Part shown: one piece after another, positions 38,441 to 47,372 of the stretch | How positions within the stretch are numbered: position 1 is the stretch's first letter | Layout of the letters: each line of letters opens with the position of its first letter | Assembly (NCBI GenBank): GCA_947493455.1 | Contig: CANLRB010000006.1 | Span: 62,001-126,000, forward strand | Reading direction: 5' to 3' | DNA: 64,000 bases | From: an uncultured Pseudoalteromonas sp. | Lineage (GTDB): Bacteria; Pseudomonadota; Gammaproteobacteria; Enterobacterales; Alteromonadaceae | Notes under the pieces: generated by a model | Seen by the model: only the letters and a program-made list of their open reading frames with translations | Told to the model about the DNA's origin: nothing | Databases searched by the model: none | Program-made: the position numbers and the translations under genes

Positions 38441-39118
38441 TTACCAGTCTAGTTCATGAGGGTGCTGCCACAGCAACAGTTGTTCATTTAAATCTGAGGT
38501 AGAAAATTGTTCACCAAATGTTGGCTTACACGTCAACGCAATACGTTCTCCACGCCAATCAAAGTTAATCGCAAACGCGTGTAAATACGTTCTATCAGAT
38601 GTTGTACCGCCGTAATGCATATCACCTAATATCGGCGCAGAAAGGCTTTTCATTGCAACGCGTAGTTGGTGTGTTTTACCACTATATGGCCTCAATAAGT
38701 ACGCTCTTATCCCAGGTTGTATCGAATTCGAGTAAAAACGCGTTACAGCTGGGTTGTCATTCGATTTTAATAACTTATAAGTTCCTCGACGTGACTTGGC
38801 CATATCACCTTTTACCCAGCCTTGCTTTTTCTTTGGTTTTTGATCAGAGATCGCAACATAATATTTTTCGATAGCTTTTTCGTCCCGTTTATTTTCAAAC
38901 ATCTCACCAAAACGTCTTGCGGCTAAACGATTGCGTGCTAACACTAAAATACCGGAGGTTACTTTGTCGAGACGATGAACTGGATACAATTGCTCACCCA
39001 ATTGGTTTGCGCATGTCGCAAAAAATCCAGTACTCTCTTCACTATGAAAACTATGATTGGCTGGCTTATCAACAATATAAAAATCATCATGAGCCAGCAA
39101 TATATTAATCTTGCTCAT
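38441..39118 (-). CDS. RluA-family pseudouridine synthase
   Basis: This 225-residue protein has the RluA-type catalytic motif [14 protein letters not shown] (about 48-61) with the conserved Asp, an early [12 protein letters not shown] segment, and the [20 protein letters not shown]-terminal motif. It has no S4 domain. It fits the single-domain Rlu/TIGR01621-like subfamily. The target uridine in rRNA or tRNA cannot be read from the sequence. Its start overlaps kdsB by 14 nt, so it belongs to the LPS operon transcript. Confidence 0.88.
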   Translation of the reverse strand: MSKINILLAHDDFYIVDKPANHSFHSEESTGFFATCANQLGEQLYPVHRLDKVTSGILVLARNRLAARRFGEMFENKRDEKAIEKYYVAISDQKPKKKQGWVKGDMAKSRRGTYKLLKSNDNPAVTRFYSNSIQPGIRAYLLRPYSGKTHQLRVAMKSLSAPILGDMHYGGTTSDRTYLHAFAINFDWRGERIALTCKPTFGEQFSTSDLNEQLLLWQHPHELDW

Positions 39119-39866
39119 TGAAATATGCGTTAATTTTTGCTAAATCATCCGGTGTATCGACACCGGGTAACGGCTTAATAATGGCTTCATCAACCTTTAT
39201 TGTCTTGCCGTGATACAGCACTCTCAATTGCTCTAATGCTTCAATTTTTTCAATTGGTGACGGTGTCAGGTTAATATACTCTTTTATAAACCCTGCGCGA
39301 TACGCATAAATCCCGATATGGCGCTGATAGAAGTCGCCTATTTCTTTAATTGCGCGCTTATTTAAAAAGCGGTCACGATCATACGGTATTGTTGCTCGAG
39401 AGAAATAAAGCGCATTATTGTTGGCATCACTAACAACTTTAACTGCATTTGGGTTTAACGCTTCTTCAATATCATCGATTGAGACGCTTAATGTTGCCAT
39501 CGGCGCCGTTGAATTTTCAAGCAGTTTTGCGACTTGATTTACGTTTTCTGGCGGCAACAACGGCTCGTCACCTTGTACGTTTACCACGATGACATCATCC
39601 GGAATATGTAATCTATCCACGACCTCTGCCAGTCGTTCCGTTCCCGATTCATGCGACTCAGACGTCATCATGACCTCACCATTAAACGCTTTAACAACAT
39701 CCGCTATTTTTTGATGATCGGTTGCAACAATTACGCGCGTTGCGCCAGATTGAACCGCCTTATCATAAACACGTTGCACCATAGGTTTTCCAGCGATGTC
39801 TGCAAGCGGTTTTGCCGGTAAGCGACTTGACGCGTAACGAGCTGGGATGACAACTATGAATTCCAC
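39105..39866 (-). CDS. kdsB: 3-deoxy-manno-octulosonate cytidylyltransferase
   Basis: KdsB makes CMP-Kdo for lipid A-Kdo assembly. The 253-residue protein has the nucleotide-binding [20 protein letters not shown] (1-20), [15 protein letters not shown] (about 94-108) and [12 protein letters not shown] (about 177-188). It overlaps the upstream ycaR gene by 13 nt and the downstream rlu gene by 14 nt, so translation is tightly coupled. Confidence 0.97.
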   Translation of the reverse strand: MEFIVVIPARYASSRLPAKPLADIAGKPMVQRVYDKAVQSGATRVIVATDHQKIADVVKAFNGEVMMTSESHESGTERLAEVVDRLHIPDDVIVVNVQGDEPLLPPENVNQVAKLLENSTAPMATLSVSIDDIEEALNPNAVKVVSDANNNALYFSRATIPYDRDRFLNKRAIKEIGDFYQRHIGIYAYRAGFIKEYINLTPSPIEKIEALEQLRVLYHGKTIKVDEAIIKPLPGVDTPDDLAKINAYFNEQD

Positions 39867-40051
39867 TTCTCAACCTCTTCGATGCTAAGTTCGCGTGCTT
39901 GGTTTTCTAGTAACACGGGGATATCATCTTTAATCGGATACGCAAGTTTCGCTTGCGTGCTAATCAACTCAGCGTTTTCTTTGTCAAAGCGCAAACGCCC
40001 TTTTGTAACTGGGCACGCGATAATTTCTAACAGTTTTGTATCAAAGGCCAT
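39854..40051 (-). CDS. ycaR: Trm112-family zinc-ribbon-like protein YcaR
   Basis: A 65-residue protein of the YcaR/Trm112 family, with [16 protein letters not shown] (about 6-21), [20 protein letters not shown] (about 34-53). The usual second CxxC metal site is incomplete, as in other bacterial YcaR proteins. It overlaps lpxK by 11 nt and kdsB by 13 nt, the same neighbours as in E. coli. Confidence 0.92.
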   Translation of the reverse strand: MAFDTKLLEIIACPVTKGRLRFDKENAELISTQAKLAYPIKDDIPVLLENQARELSIEEVEKWNS

Positions 40052-41012
40052 TTAGCACCTCTTTATTTTTTAATATATGTTCAAATTTAGCTATCGTATT
40101 ATCATTCAAAACCGTGTTAACACGAAGGTAATACCAATTATCTTTCGCAAATTGGTTGCATTTAACTGCATCTTTTTCTGTCATTATAATTGGCCCAGAA
40201 CCACAACGAACGAAATCATCCGCTGTGAAATTGTGATGATCTGAGTGAATAACATGACCCTCGACCTCAATCCCCATGCTTTTGACACTTTTCTCAAAGC
40301 GTTCTGGGTTACCAATAGCACTCACTAAATATGCTGTTTCTATTGAAGCAGATATCTTTGTATTATCTGTAACTCGGTAGAGCCCAGCGCATTCAAGCTG
40401 ATAATGATGAGTTTCTGTTCCACCGTTATACACAATAAGATCAACGTCGTTTAATCGCGATTTAGGTTCTCTTAACGGTCCGGCGGGCAGCACGAATGCA
40501 TTGCCAAACAAGCGTTGACTATCAACAATGCATACCTCGACAGTACGCGGCATTTTGTAATGCTGCATTCCGTCATCTGAGACAATGACATCGACTTGAT
40601 GATGCGTTTTTAAATAGTCGATTGATGCGTTGCGATTCGGACACACTACAACCGGAACGCCAGTGCGATTTGCTATTAGTTTTGGCTCGTCGCCACACAC
40701 TAACGCCTGCGTTTGCGGCTCGACCAATAATGGGTTTTCTTGTTTTTGCCCGCCATAACCGCGTGAAATCACACCGACTGATAATCCTCTATCTCGAAGA
40801 AACTCAACCACAAACAAAACAAATGGCGTTTTTCCGGTGCCACCGACTGATATGTTGCCAACAACAATGACAGGCGGCGATATCGGCTGCGGCAATTTGC
40901 GTGCGTACAAACGCCGACGCAACCAAGCAATACAAAAGAACAGCCCACTGAGCGGCAATAATAACCAAGAAACACCGAAACGCTGATACCAGCTTTTTTC
41001 GATTATATTCAT
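40041..41012 (-). CDS. lpxK: Tetraacyldisaccharide 4'-kinase
   Basis: LpxK phosphorylates the 4' position of the lipid A disaccharide precursor. The 323-residue protein has an N-terminal membrane-associated helix ([20 protein letters not shown]), the P-loop [15 protein letters not shown] (about 51-65), and [15 protein letters not shown] (about 135-149). It overlaps the end of msbA by 4 nt and the start of ycaR by 11 nt. Confidence 0.96.
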   Translation of the reverse strand: MNIIEKSWYQRFGVSWLLLPLSGLFFCIAWLRRRLYARKLPQPISPPVIVVGNISVGGTGKTPFVLFVVEFLRDRGLSVGVISRGYGGQKQENPLLVEPQTQALVCGDEPKLIANRTGVPVVVCPNRNASIDYLKTHHQVDVIVSDDGMQHYKMPRTVEVCIVDSQRLFGNAFVLPAGPLREPKSRLNDVDLIVYNGGTETHHYQLECAGLYRVTDNTKISASIETAYLVSAIGNPERFEKSVKSMGIEVEGHVIHSDHHNFTADDFVRCGSGPIIMTEKDAVKCNQFAKDNWYYLRVNTVLNDNTIAKFEHILKNKEVLNGL

Positions 41013-42748
41013 GATTCACTCGATTGCATACGTTGTAAAGCAGCATAAGTGCCACCGAGAGTTAATAACGACTGGTGCGTCCCCTGCTCTATTACTCGTC
41101 CTTTATCGAGCACGAAAATCCTATCTGCATGTTCAATTGTCGACAGTCGATGCGCAATGACTATCGAAGTACGGTCTCTCATCAGTTCATCCAAAGCGTG
41201 TTGAATAAGTTTTTCAGACTCAGTGTCGAGCGCCGACGTTGCTTCGTCTAAAATAAGAATAGGTGCATCTTTAAGTAACGCGCGAGCTATTGCAATACGC
41301 TGCTTTTGGCCACCCGATAGCATCACACCGTCTTCGCCAACAATGGTATCTAGGCCTTCTGGCAAGTCCTTCACGAACTCCCAAACATGCGACTGTTTTG
41401 CTATATCGATTAACTTTTCTTCTGTTAACGACTTTTCGTATCCGTAGCTAATATTATTTGCTATCGAATCATTAAATAATGTGACTTGTTGCGACACGAT
41501 TGCAAACTGCTCTCTCAGTGATTGTAATTCGTAATCTTCTAATAAGGTGTCATCTAACTTAATTTCACCAGACTCATAGTCAGTATAATAGCGTGGTAAT
41601 AAGTTTGATAACGTCGATTTTCCAGATCCAGAGCGTCCAACAAATGCAACCGATTCACCAGGTGCAATGCTGATTGAAATATCGTTTAGTACATTATTCT
41701 CTTTACCCGGGTAACGAAATACCAAATTCGAAATATCGATTTTACCTTTAGAGCGGATGACATGGTGTGTTCCGGTATTGACTTCTGCTGCCAGATCTAA
41801 CACCGCATAAATACTTTTCGCAGCGGCGACACCGCGTTGCAACTCAACATTAACATTCGATAATTGCTTTAAGGGCCTGAGCATCATCATCATTGCCGTG
41901 ATTAAACTCATAAAAGCACCGGTGGTAATATCGTCAACCAAGCCGTAGCCTATCGCCGCCAAAACAAGGGCGATGGCGGACGCCGCAATTATTTGAATAA
42001 CAGACACGCTCAATGCTTTTGTCGCGTCCATTTTGACACGTTGTTGACGATTCACATTATTGATCTGTTCAAACCGAGTGGTTTCGAGACTCTGTCCACC
42101 AAAACTATGAATCACTTTATGTCCTTTGATCATTTGCTCTGAATAACGTGTCACGCCTCCCATCGCATCTTGAATACGTTTCGCTATTTTACGAAATCGT
42201 TTCGAAACAATCGATACAATCACTGCGACCAGCGGTGTTATAAGCAAGAACACCAATGATAATTGCCAACTCGCCAACAACATTGTCGCGAGCAAGAAAA
42301 TGACAAACGCGCCTTCTCTTACAACAATTAAAAGTGCTTTAGTAATCGCATTTTGGACTTGCTCGGCATCGAATGTAATTTTTGAGATAAGCTCGCCCGT
42401 TGAATGCTGATCGTGAAAGGTGACAGGCAAATATAATAGCTTTGCAAATAAATCTTTTCTTACCGCTTTTACAACATGTGAACCGACAAATGAGAGACAA
42501 TAACTTGACAAAAAGTTAAACGCGCCACGAAAAATAACAAGAAACACGACAACAACCGGCGCCCACATCATTACATCTTGGTTTTTTGCCGTTAGGCCAT
42601 CATCGACAAATGGCTGCATCAACTTGACAAAAAGTGCATCCATTGCTGCATAGCCAAGCATTCCAACAATGGCACAGATAGACGCAAATTTATGAGGCTT
42701 AACATAGCGTAAGAGACGTTTGTAATAATAAGAAGATGAGTTGTCCAT
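41009..42748 (-). CDS. msbA: Lipid A export ATP-binding/permease MsbA
   Basis: MsbA flips lipid A-core from the inner to the outer leaflet. I chose the ATG at 42748 (579 residues; MDNSSSYYYKRLLRYVKPHK), because GGA precedes it at good spacing and the frame to 42805 adds 19 unmatched residues. Six membrane helices occupy about 20-300. The ATPase domain has Walker A GRSGSGKST (371-379), signature LSGGQKQRIAIARALL, and Walker B ILILDEATSALD. It lies 58 nt downstream of comEC and overlaps lpxK by 4 nt. Confidence 0.97.
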   Translation of the reverse strand: MDNSSSYYYKRLLRYVKPHKFASICAIVGMLGYAAMDALFVKLMQPFVDDGLTAKNQDVMMWAPVVVVFLVIFRGAFNFLSSYCLSFVGSHVVKAVRKDLFAKLLYLPVTFHDQHSTGELISKITFDAEQVQNAITKALLIVVREGAFVIFLLATMLLASWQLSLVFLLITPLVAVIVSIVSKRFRKIAKRIQDAMGGVTRYSEQMIKGHKVIHSFGGQSLETTRFEQINNVNRQQRVKMDATKALSVSVIQIIAASAIALVLAAIGYGLVDDITTGAFMSLITAMMMMLRPLKQLSNVNVELQRGVAAAKSIYAVLDLAAEVNTGTHHVIRSKGKIDISNLVFRYPGKENNVLNDISISIAPGESVAFVGRSGSGKSTLSNLLPRYYTDYESGEIKLDDTLLEDYELQSLREQFAIVSQQVTLFNDSIANNISYGYEKSLTEEKLIDIAKQSHVWEFVKDLPEGLDTIVGEDGVMLSGGQKQRIAIARALLKDAPILILDEATSALDTESEKLIQHALDELMRDRTSIVIAHRLSTIEHADRIFVLDKGRVIEQGTHQSLLTLGGTYAALQRMQSSES

Positions 42749-42806
42749 AAAGTTCCAAATAACCAAGTACGGCGCTATTGTAGCCTTAGCGATAGAAAAA
42801 CCCAAC

Positions 42807-45050
42807 TCAATTAATTAAAAACCAATGATTTGCTGCCGTCCTTTGCTGTGTTACAACGTACTGGTCGCCGATAATCGTAAATTGAACGGCACCGCTACTG
42901 GTAAAGAGCTGTTTCGCGCCAAGTTTGCTGTAACGAGACACAACATCTGTTTTTGGTAATCGCCAGCGGTCAAAACGCCGGTTTGAATGAACAACCCAAG
43001 TGGCATTTACCCGCTCAACAAAGTCATAAGATGATGAAGTGTTGCTACCGTGGTGTGGACTGATCAACACATCCATATCAAAAATACGCGCATCAGATAA
43101 CAACATCTGTTCAGTGTTACGCTCTATATCTCCTGTAAGTAGCGCGCGAAAATTTCCTAATTCGACTTTCAATACACAACTATCGTTATTGTGCCTGCTT
43201 TCTCCTTTCGTAAGTGGCCAAAGTTGCGTTATAAGGATGTTCCGAATCGACAGTGGTTTAACGTCACATCGGTGAACTATTCCATCATTAATATAATTTA
43301 ATACAAGATGTCCGTATCCTTGTGCAATTACATCAGCATAACCGCCTCGATGGTCATTATCATTGTGACTTAAAATAATTGCGACTAAATTTAAATTCTG
43401 CGCTTTGATATTTGGCATCAGTACAGACGAAAAATATGAAAAATGCCCATAGCCCGCTCCGATATCATACAGAATTGCATCCCGACCATTGTCAATCATC
43501 ATGGCCAAACCGTGCCCTACATCATATACGGTAATGCGTGCATCATAACGAGTCAGCGCATAGTTGCTGATCAACGTTATTAAGGGTGTGAATAGGAGCA
43601 ACTTAGACCAACGTGGTAGCCAAACTAAAATGCCTACTATCATCGAAACTAAAATTAAGTTTGTTACACCAAGCCAAGGTAAATCAATCCAGTAAATTGA
43701 CCAATTCAACTCAGACATCTGATTAAAAAGTTTGGCCATCAGTGAGTCAAACATCGAAATCGGGTACATAACGCCAACTGATGCGAAACTAAATACAATA
43801 AATAAAAGTGGTAAAATAATAACGCTAAACAAGGGCACCATCACAATATTCATGATCACGCTTAGCCCGCTAATACCATGCATAAAAAACCAAGAACTAG
43901 GCAAAATGAAGAGCGTTATAACCAACTGTAAATAAAGTAATCGAATAAAAAAGCGACGCTTTTTCATTCCGACACGTTTGTTATAAACAGCAATTGCACA
44001 TACCGCTAAAAATGAAAAATATAAACCGGGATTGAACAAATTAAATGGATTAATAACAATTATCGCTGTGAGCGCATAGACGATACTGCGCGTCGTAATA
44101 TAACGACCAACAATAATATAATTACCGACGAATAAACAAAGCATAATAAATGCGCGCATCGACGAGATTGCGAGTCCACTTATTAAGAGATAATAAAAGC
44201 ACATTGCAAGCGCCACTAGATTAACCACGATATTAATATTAACCATTTGCGACAACCAACCACATACGGGAACCAACATGAGTTTTAGAATTAATACGCT
44301 AAAGCCGAATAGAATCGCCATATGCAGCCCTGAAATCGCAAATAAATGTGACAGACCCGTTTGTTTTAAGGATTTACGCACATCCGTTGGCATATTTTTT
44401 TTATCGCCTAAAATTAAGCTCTCGTATAACCAACTGACCTGCAAATCCTTTAGCCAACGAGGTCTTAGGTCGGACTGAAACGGTTTTTTTGCGATTAACA
44501 AGCCATTGCGTGCATTCGCGTTCCCTTTATAGCGTAAACCGTTTGCAATGTCGCGATACAGTTTGCTTGGTACATACGGGTTATCATTGCGGTAGAGCGG
44601 TTTAAGTTTGACATAGCTAGTCACCCTATCACCTTTTCGAAGGTTACTCTTTAATTGATAAAACGTGATATAACCAAACACGCGTTTATATACAGGTAAT
44701 CTTTCGCCAGACACTGTGACAAAACGGACCTTGACAGATTGGCGGCTGTTTTTTATTTCATACGCCTCGACCACATCACCTGATATTAAAATAGGACGTT
44801 GCTGAACGGGTATCGTCATCGTTAAAATGATGTGAAAATACACAACTGTATAGAAAACTCCCACGCCAAAAAGAATAATTCCTACACAAAAGCGAGATGA
44901 AAATACAGCGAATATCGGCAAAATAAAAATAATCGAAAAAAGTGCTGGCGTATTTGGTAAAAAAAGAGACAATATGCAGCCTGAGACAAAGCCAATACAG
45001 CTTTGAAAGCAAGGAAACCCCACACAGTTATGCCAAAGAAAACGATTCAA
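42807..45050 (-). CDS. comEC: ComEC/Rec2 DNA internalisation protein
   Basis: ComEC forms the inner-membrane channel for DNA uptake. The 747-residue protein has the ComEC membrane domain with ISGLHMAILFG (about 235-245), many membrane helices, and a C-terminal metallo-beta-lactamase-like domain with SHNDNDHRGGY (about 560) and SPHHGSNTS (about 663). Start choice is uncertain: the frame opens with TTG at 45050, and a GTG at 45023 is an alternative that would avoid overlap with the divergent DUF2062 gene. It heads the msbA-lpxK operon as in E. coli. Confidence 0.93.
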   Translation of the reverse strand: MNRFLWHNCVGFPCFQSCIGFVSGCILSLFLPNTPALFSIIFILPIFAVFSSRFCVGIILFGVGVFYTVVYFHIILTMTIPVQQRPILISGDVVEAYEIKNSRQSVKVRFVTVSGERLPVYKRVFGYITFYQLKSNLRKGDRVTSYVKLKPLYRNDNPYVPSKLYRDIANGLRYKGNANARNGLLIAKKPFQSDLRPRWLKDLQVSWLYESLILGDKKNMPTDVRKSLKQTGLSHLFAISGLHMAILFGFSVLILKLMLVPVCGWLSQMVNINIVVNLVALAMCFYYLLISGLAISSMRAFIMLCLFVGNYIIVGRYITTRSIVYALTAIIVINPFNLFNPGLYFSFLAVCAIAVYNKRVGMKKRRFFIRLLYLQLVITLFILPSSWFFMHGISGLSVIMNIVMVPLFSVIILPLLFIVFSFASVGVMYPISMFDSLMAKLFNQMSELNWSIYWIDLPWLGVTNLILVSMIVGILVWLPRWSKLLLFTPLITLISNYALTRYDARITVYDVGHGLAMMIDNGRDAILYDIGAGYGHFSYFSSVLMPNIKAQNLNLVAIILSHNDNDHRGGYADVIAQGYGHLVLNYINDGIVHRCDVKPLSIRNILITQLWPLTKGESRHNNDSCVLKVELGNFRALLTGDIERNTEQMLLSDARIFDMDVLISPHHGSNTSSSYDFVERVNATWVVHSNRRFDRWRLPKTDVVSRYSKLGAKQLFTSSGAVQFTIIGDQYVVTQQRTAANHWFLIN

Positions 45051-45536
45051 CGAATTTTACCCGACCATCAAAAAATTAAACAAAACAAAACGCTTAGTCT
45101 GTTTGGCGATTTATTACATGACGCAAACCTGTGGCACCTGAATCGACGCTCTGCACGTGGCGCGTTTGCCGTTGGCTTGTTTTGGGCATTTATTCCCGTG
45201 CCTTTTCAAATGGTATTATCAGCGGCCTGCGCTATACCGATGCGTGTAAACTTGCCGTTATCAGTTGCACTCGTTTGGATCACTAACCCCCTTACTATGG
45301 CGCCAATATTTTATATAAATTACCTTGTTGGCTATAAAATACTTGGACAAAGTAAACAAAACTTCGAATTTCAAGCAAGTTGGCAATGGTTTATCGACAG
45401 TTTATCGAGTATAGGCCCTGCGTTTATTGTGGGGAGTATTGTTTGCGCATCAATTGCAAGTGCAATTGGCTATTTCGGTATCGACCACCTATGGCGATAT
45501 TCGGTTAGAAAGGCATGGCAAAATAGACACAAATAA
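45030..45536 (+). CDS. DUF2062 membrane protein
   Basis: I chose the ATG at 45030 (168 residues, MPKKTIQRILPDHQKIKQNK) over a TTG at 45003; AAGGAA lies 14 nt upstream, a little far. The family pattern is NRRSARGAFAVGLFWAFIPVPFQM followed by WITNPLTMAPIFYINYLVG. Three hydrophobic segments suggest an inner-membrane protein. Its function is unknown. The start codon lies within or right beside the 5' end of divergent comEC, so its promoter must overlap comEC coding DNA. Confidence 0.87.
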   Translation: MPKKTIQRILPDHQKIKQNKTLSLFGDLLHDANLWHLNRRSARGAFAVGLFWAFIPVPFQMVLSAACAIPMRVNLPLSVALVWITNPLTMAPIFYINYLVGYKILGQSKQNFEFQASWQWFIDSLSSIGPAFIVGSIVCASIASAIGYFGIDHLWRYSVRKAWQNRHK

Positions 45537-45560
45537 AAAAAGGCCTGATTAGGCCTTTTT
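45535..45560. terminator. Bidirectional terminator between DUF2062 and DUF3466 genes
   Basis: The stem AAAAAGGCCT / AGGCCTTTTT with a 4-nt loop lies between convergent genes, with long A/T tracts on each side. Confidence 0.85.
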
Positions 45561-45581
45561 TATTTGTACATCTATAAAGTA

Positions 45582-47363
45582 TTATCCATTACGGCGGCGA
45601 CGCCACGATACCAATGGCAACAATAACATACCTAACCAAGACAAACTTGCACCTTGGCGTTCATACTTTTCCTGTTCCGGCGTTTTACACGACTCAGGTT
45701 CTCCATTTGGATTCTCAGTTAATTTTACTGAAACGATAATGCTTTCGAATTCCGGTTCGCCGTTTTTATCTACAACCAATTCACCAAAGGCATCTTTCTT
45801 TTGTACAGTTTTAGTCGCGATGCCGACAATTTCATTTTTGTCATTAATTGCCGTTAACTCAGCAACAGTGTATGGAAATGCGGTCTCACCATCTGCATCA
45901 TAACAAGGCAGCAGATCGTTAACATTGACAAACGGATTCACCTCATTACCGCTGCTATCCGTCTGGCCGATAAGGTTAGTATCGTAAATAAAACCTTCAT
46001 AGCGTTCATTACCAGAACTCGTTGGTTTAACTTGCGCATCACCTACGATAATTCCATTGACGTTAATATCACGTGCGATTGAATTTGACGCTTCAAAGAA
46101 ATCTTGCGGATAATATGTTTTGTTTTCATCTACATTATGATAGAAAAACTTCGTTTTGTTGATACCACTAAATGTTTTTACTGCATAACCAGTAATTATC
46201 TCTTGATTGCCAATTTGACCATTATTCACTGTTGCAATTGCGTTTACTTGTCCCCCTGCGGTGTACTCTTGTTGGTCAACAAACGAGAAAACCTCGCCGT
46301 TTTTAAAATACACAGGATTTATAACAACACCATCGGTATCGCGCCAACGCACATGTGAATAACCCCCTGCAGTGCCTGTCGAATTAACGGTAATTGCTTG
46401 ACTAAGCAATGCTCTATCATCATCTTCAGTTGGTGTTAAGCCGAGTCCAAGATTTATCGTTTCAGTGACATTAAGGTTATCATCAAGTACCCACATCGTT
46501 GCACGATTATGGTAAAGAGGTAACGAATTATTGATAAAGCGTTCATAACAATTTTGCAAAGCCTGGTTTTTACCATCGCAGGTATCATCAACAAGCTCTT
46601 GTTGAGTATCCGATGTACCTATTGATTGGTTTCCAACCACAATATAACCAGAGTCAGTTTTACGGATCTGACTTGCTTTACTAAGACCACCATATGTTGC
46701 AAATTCAGGGGCGAGCTCTATTACATTTCCCTCTTTATCAACAATTACAGCGCGATTAATAAAGTCACGCACATGATGGGTTTCTTCTTCAGCATTTTCT
46801 GAGTCCGGCGTAAATGCAATTTTCTCATACGGTGCACTACCAAAACCAACTTTAACGCCATCTTCTGACACGCTATTTAACTGATTATACGTTGAACGAG
46901 TGAGGCCTTGGTAGTCGTCATTTTCAACATCAAATAAGACTTGTTCGCCAGTACCATTTTTAAAATCAATCGCGATTGGCTCTAACACTTTTTGCCAGCG
47001 CGGGTCACTTCGTACTGCTTCGAAAAAGTCTAATAAAAACTGTTGAGCGTCAGCATTTATTGTGCCAGCTTCAATATCTGCGAGCGTAAACGTTACTTCT
47101 TTCTCAATTTCTTCTGCTAATCTTACATAGTTATCATAACCCCGTGTCAGGGTAGCATCTTCGAAATCAATAACAGATAAATCAATTGGTAAGTTATAAA
47201 CGGTACGGGCAACACCAATCACTTCACCAGCATCATTAATATCAGTTGCGTAGCTATGCTTTGCTGAGTTGTAACTATCAAGCTCTTGCAAAGTATATGT
47301 TTTAGCGGCAATGGTTGGTGAAAATGCAGCAAAAACCGCTGCTGCAAGTAAACTTCGTTTCAT
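45582..47363 (-). CDS. DUF3466 family secreted protein with GlyGly-CTERM-like tail
   Basis: A 593-residue exported protein with a signal peptide (MKRSLLAAAVFAAFSPTIAA, about 1-20). The body contains several VIG-type beta motifs (DINDAGEVIGVA near 42-53, later NVNGIIVGDAQ and AINDKNEIVGIA), consistent with a beta-propeller-like DUF3466 fold. The last 24 residues read GASLSWLGMLLLP then VSWRRRRNG: a small-residue motif, a hydrophobic helix and a basic cluster, the layout of a rhombosortase (GlyGly-CTERM) sorting tail. It lies 9 nt downstream of uup and is likely cotranscribed. Function unknown. Confidence 0.85.
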   Translation of the reverse strand: MKRSLLAAAVFAAFSPTIAAKTYTLQELDSYNSAKHSYATDINDAGEVIGVARTVYNLPIDLSVIDFEDATLTRGYDNYVRLAEEIEKEVTFTLADIEAGTINADAQQFLLDFFEAVRSDPRWQKVLEPIAIDFKNGTGEQVLFDVENDDYQGLTRSTYNQLNSVSEDGVKVGFGSAPYEKIAFTPDSENAEEETHHVRDFINRAVIVDKEGNVIELAPEFATYGGLSKASQIRKTDSGYIVVGNQSIGTSDTQQELVDDTCDGKNQALQNCYERFINNSLPLYHNRATMWVLDDNLNVTETINLGLGLTPTEDDDRALLSQAITVNSTGTAGGYSHVRWRDTDGVVINPVYFKNGEVFSFVDQQEYTAGGQVNAIATVNNGQIGNQEIITGYAVKTFSGINKTKFFYHNVDENKTYYPQDFFEASNSIARDINVNGIIVGDAQVKPTSSGNERYEGFIYDTNLIGQTDSSGNEVNPFVNVNDLLPCYDADGETAFPYTVAELTAINDKNEIVGIATKTVQKKDAFGELVVDKNGEPEFESIIVSVKLTENPNGEPESCKTPEQEKYERQGASLSWLGMLLLPLVSWRRRRNG

Positions 47364-47372
47364 TATTATTTC

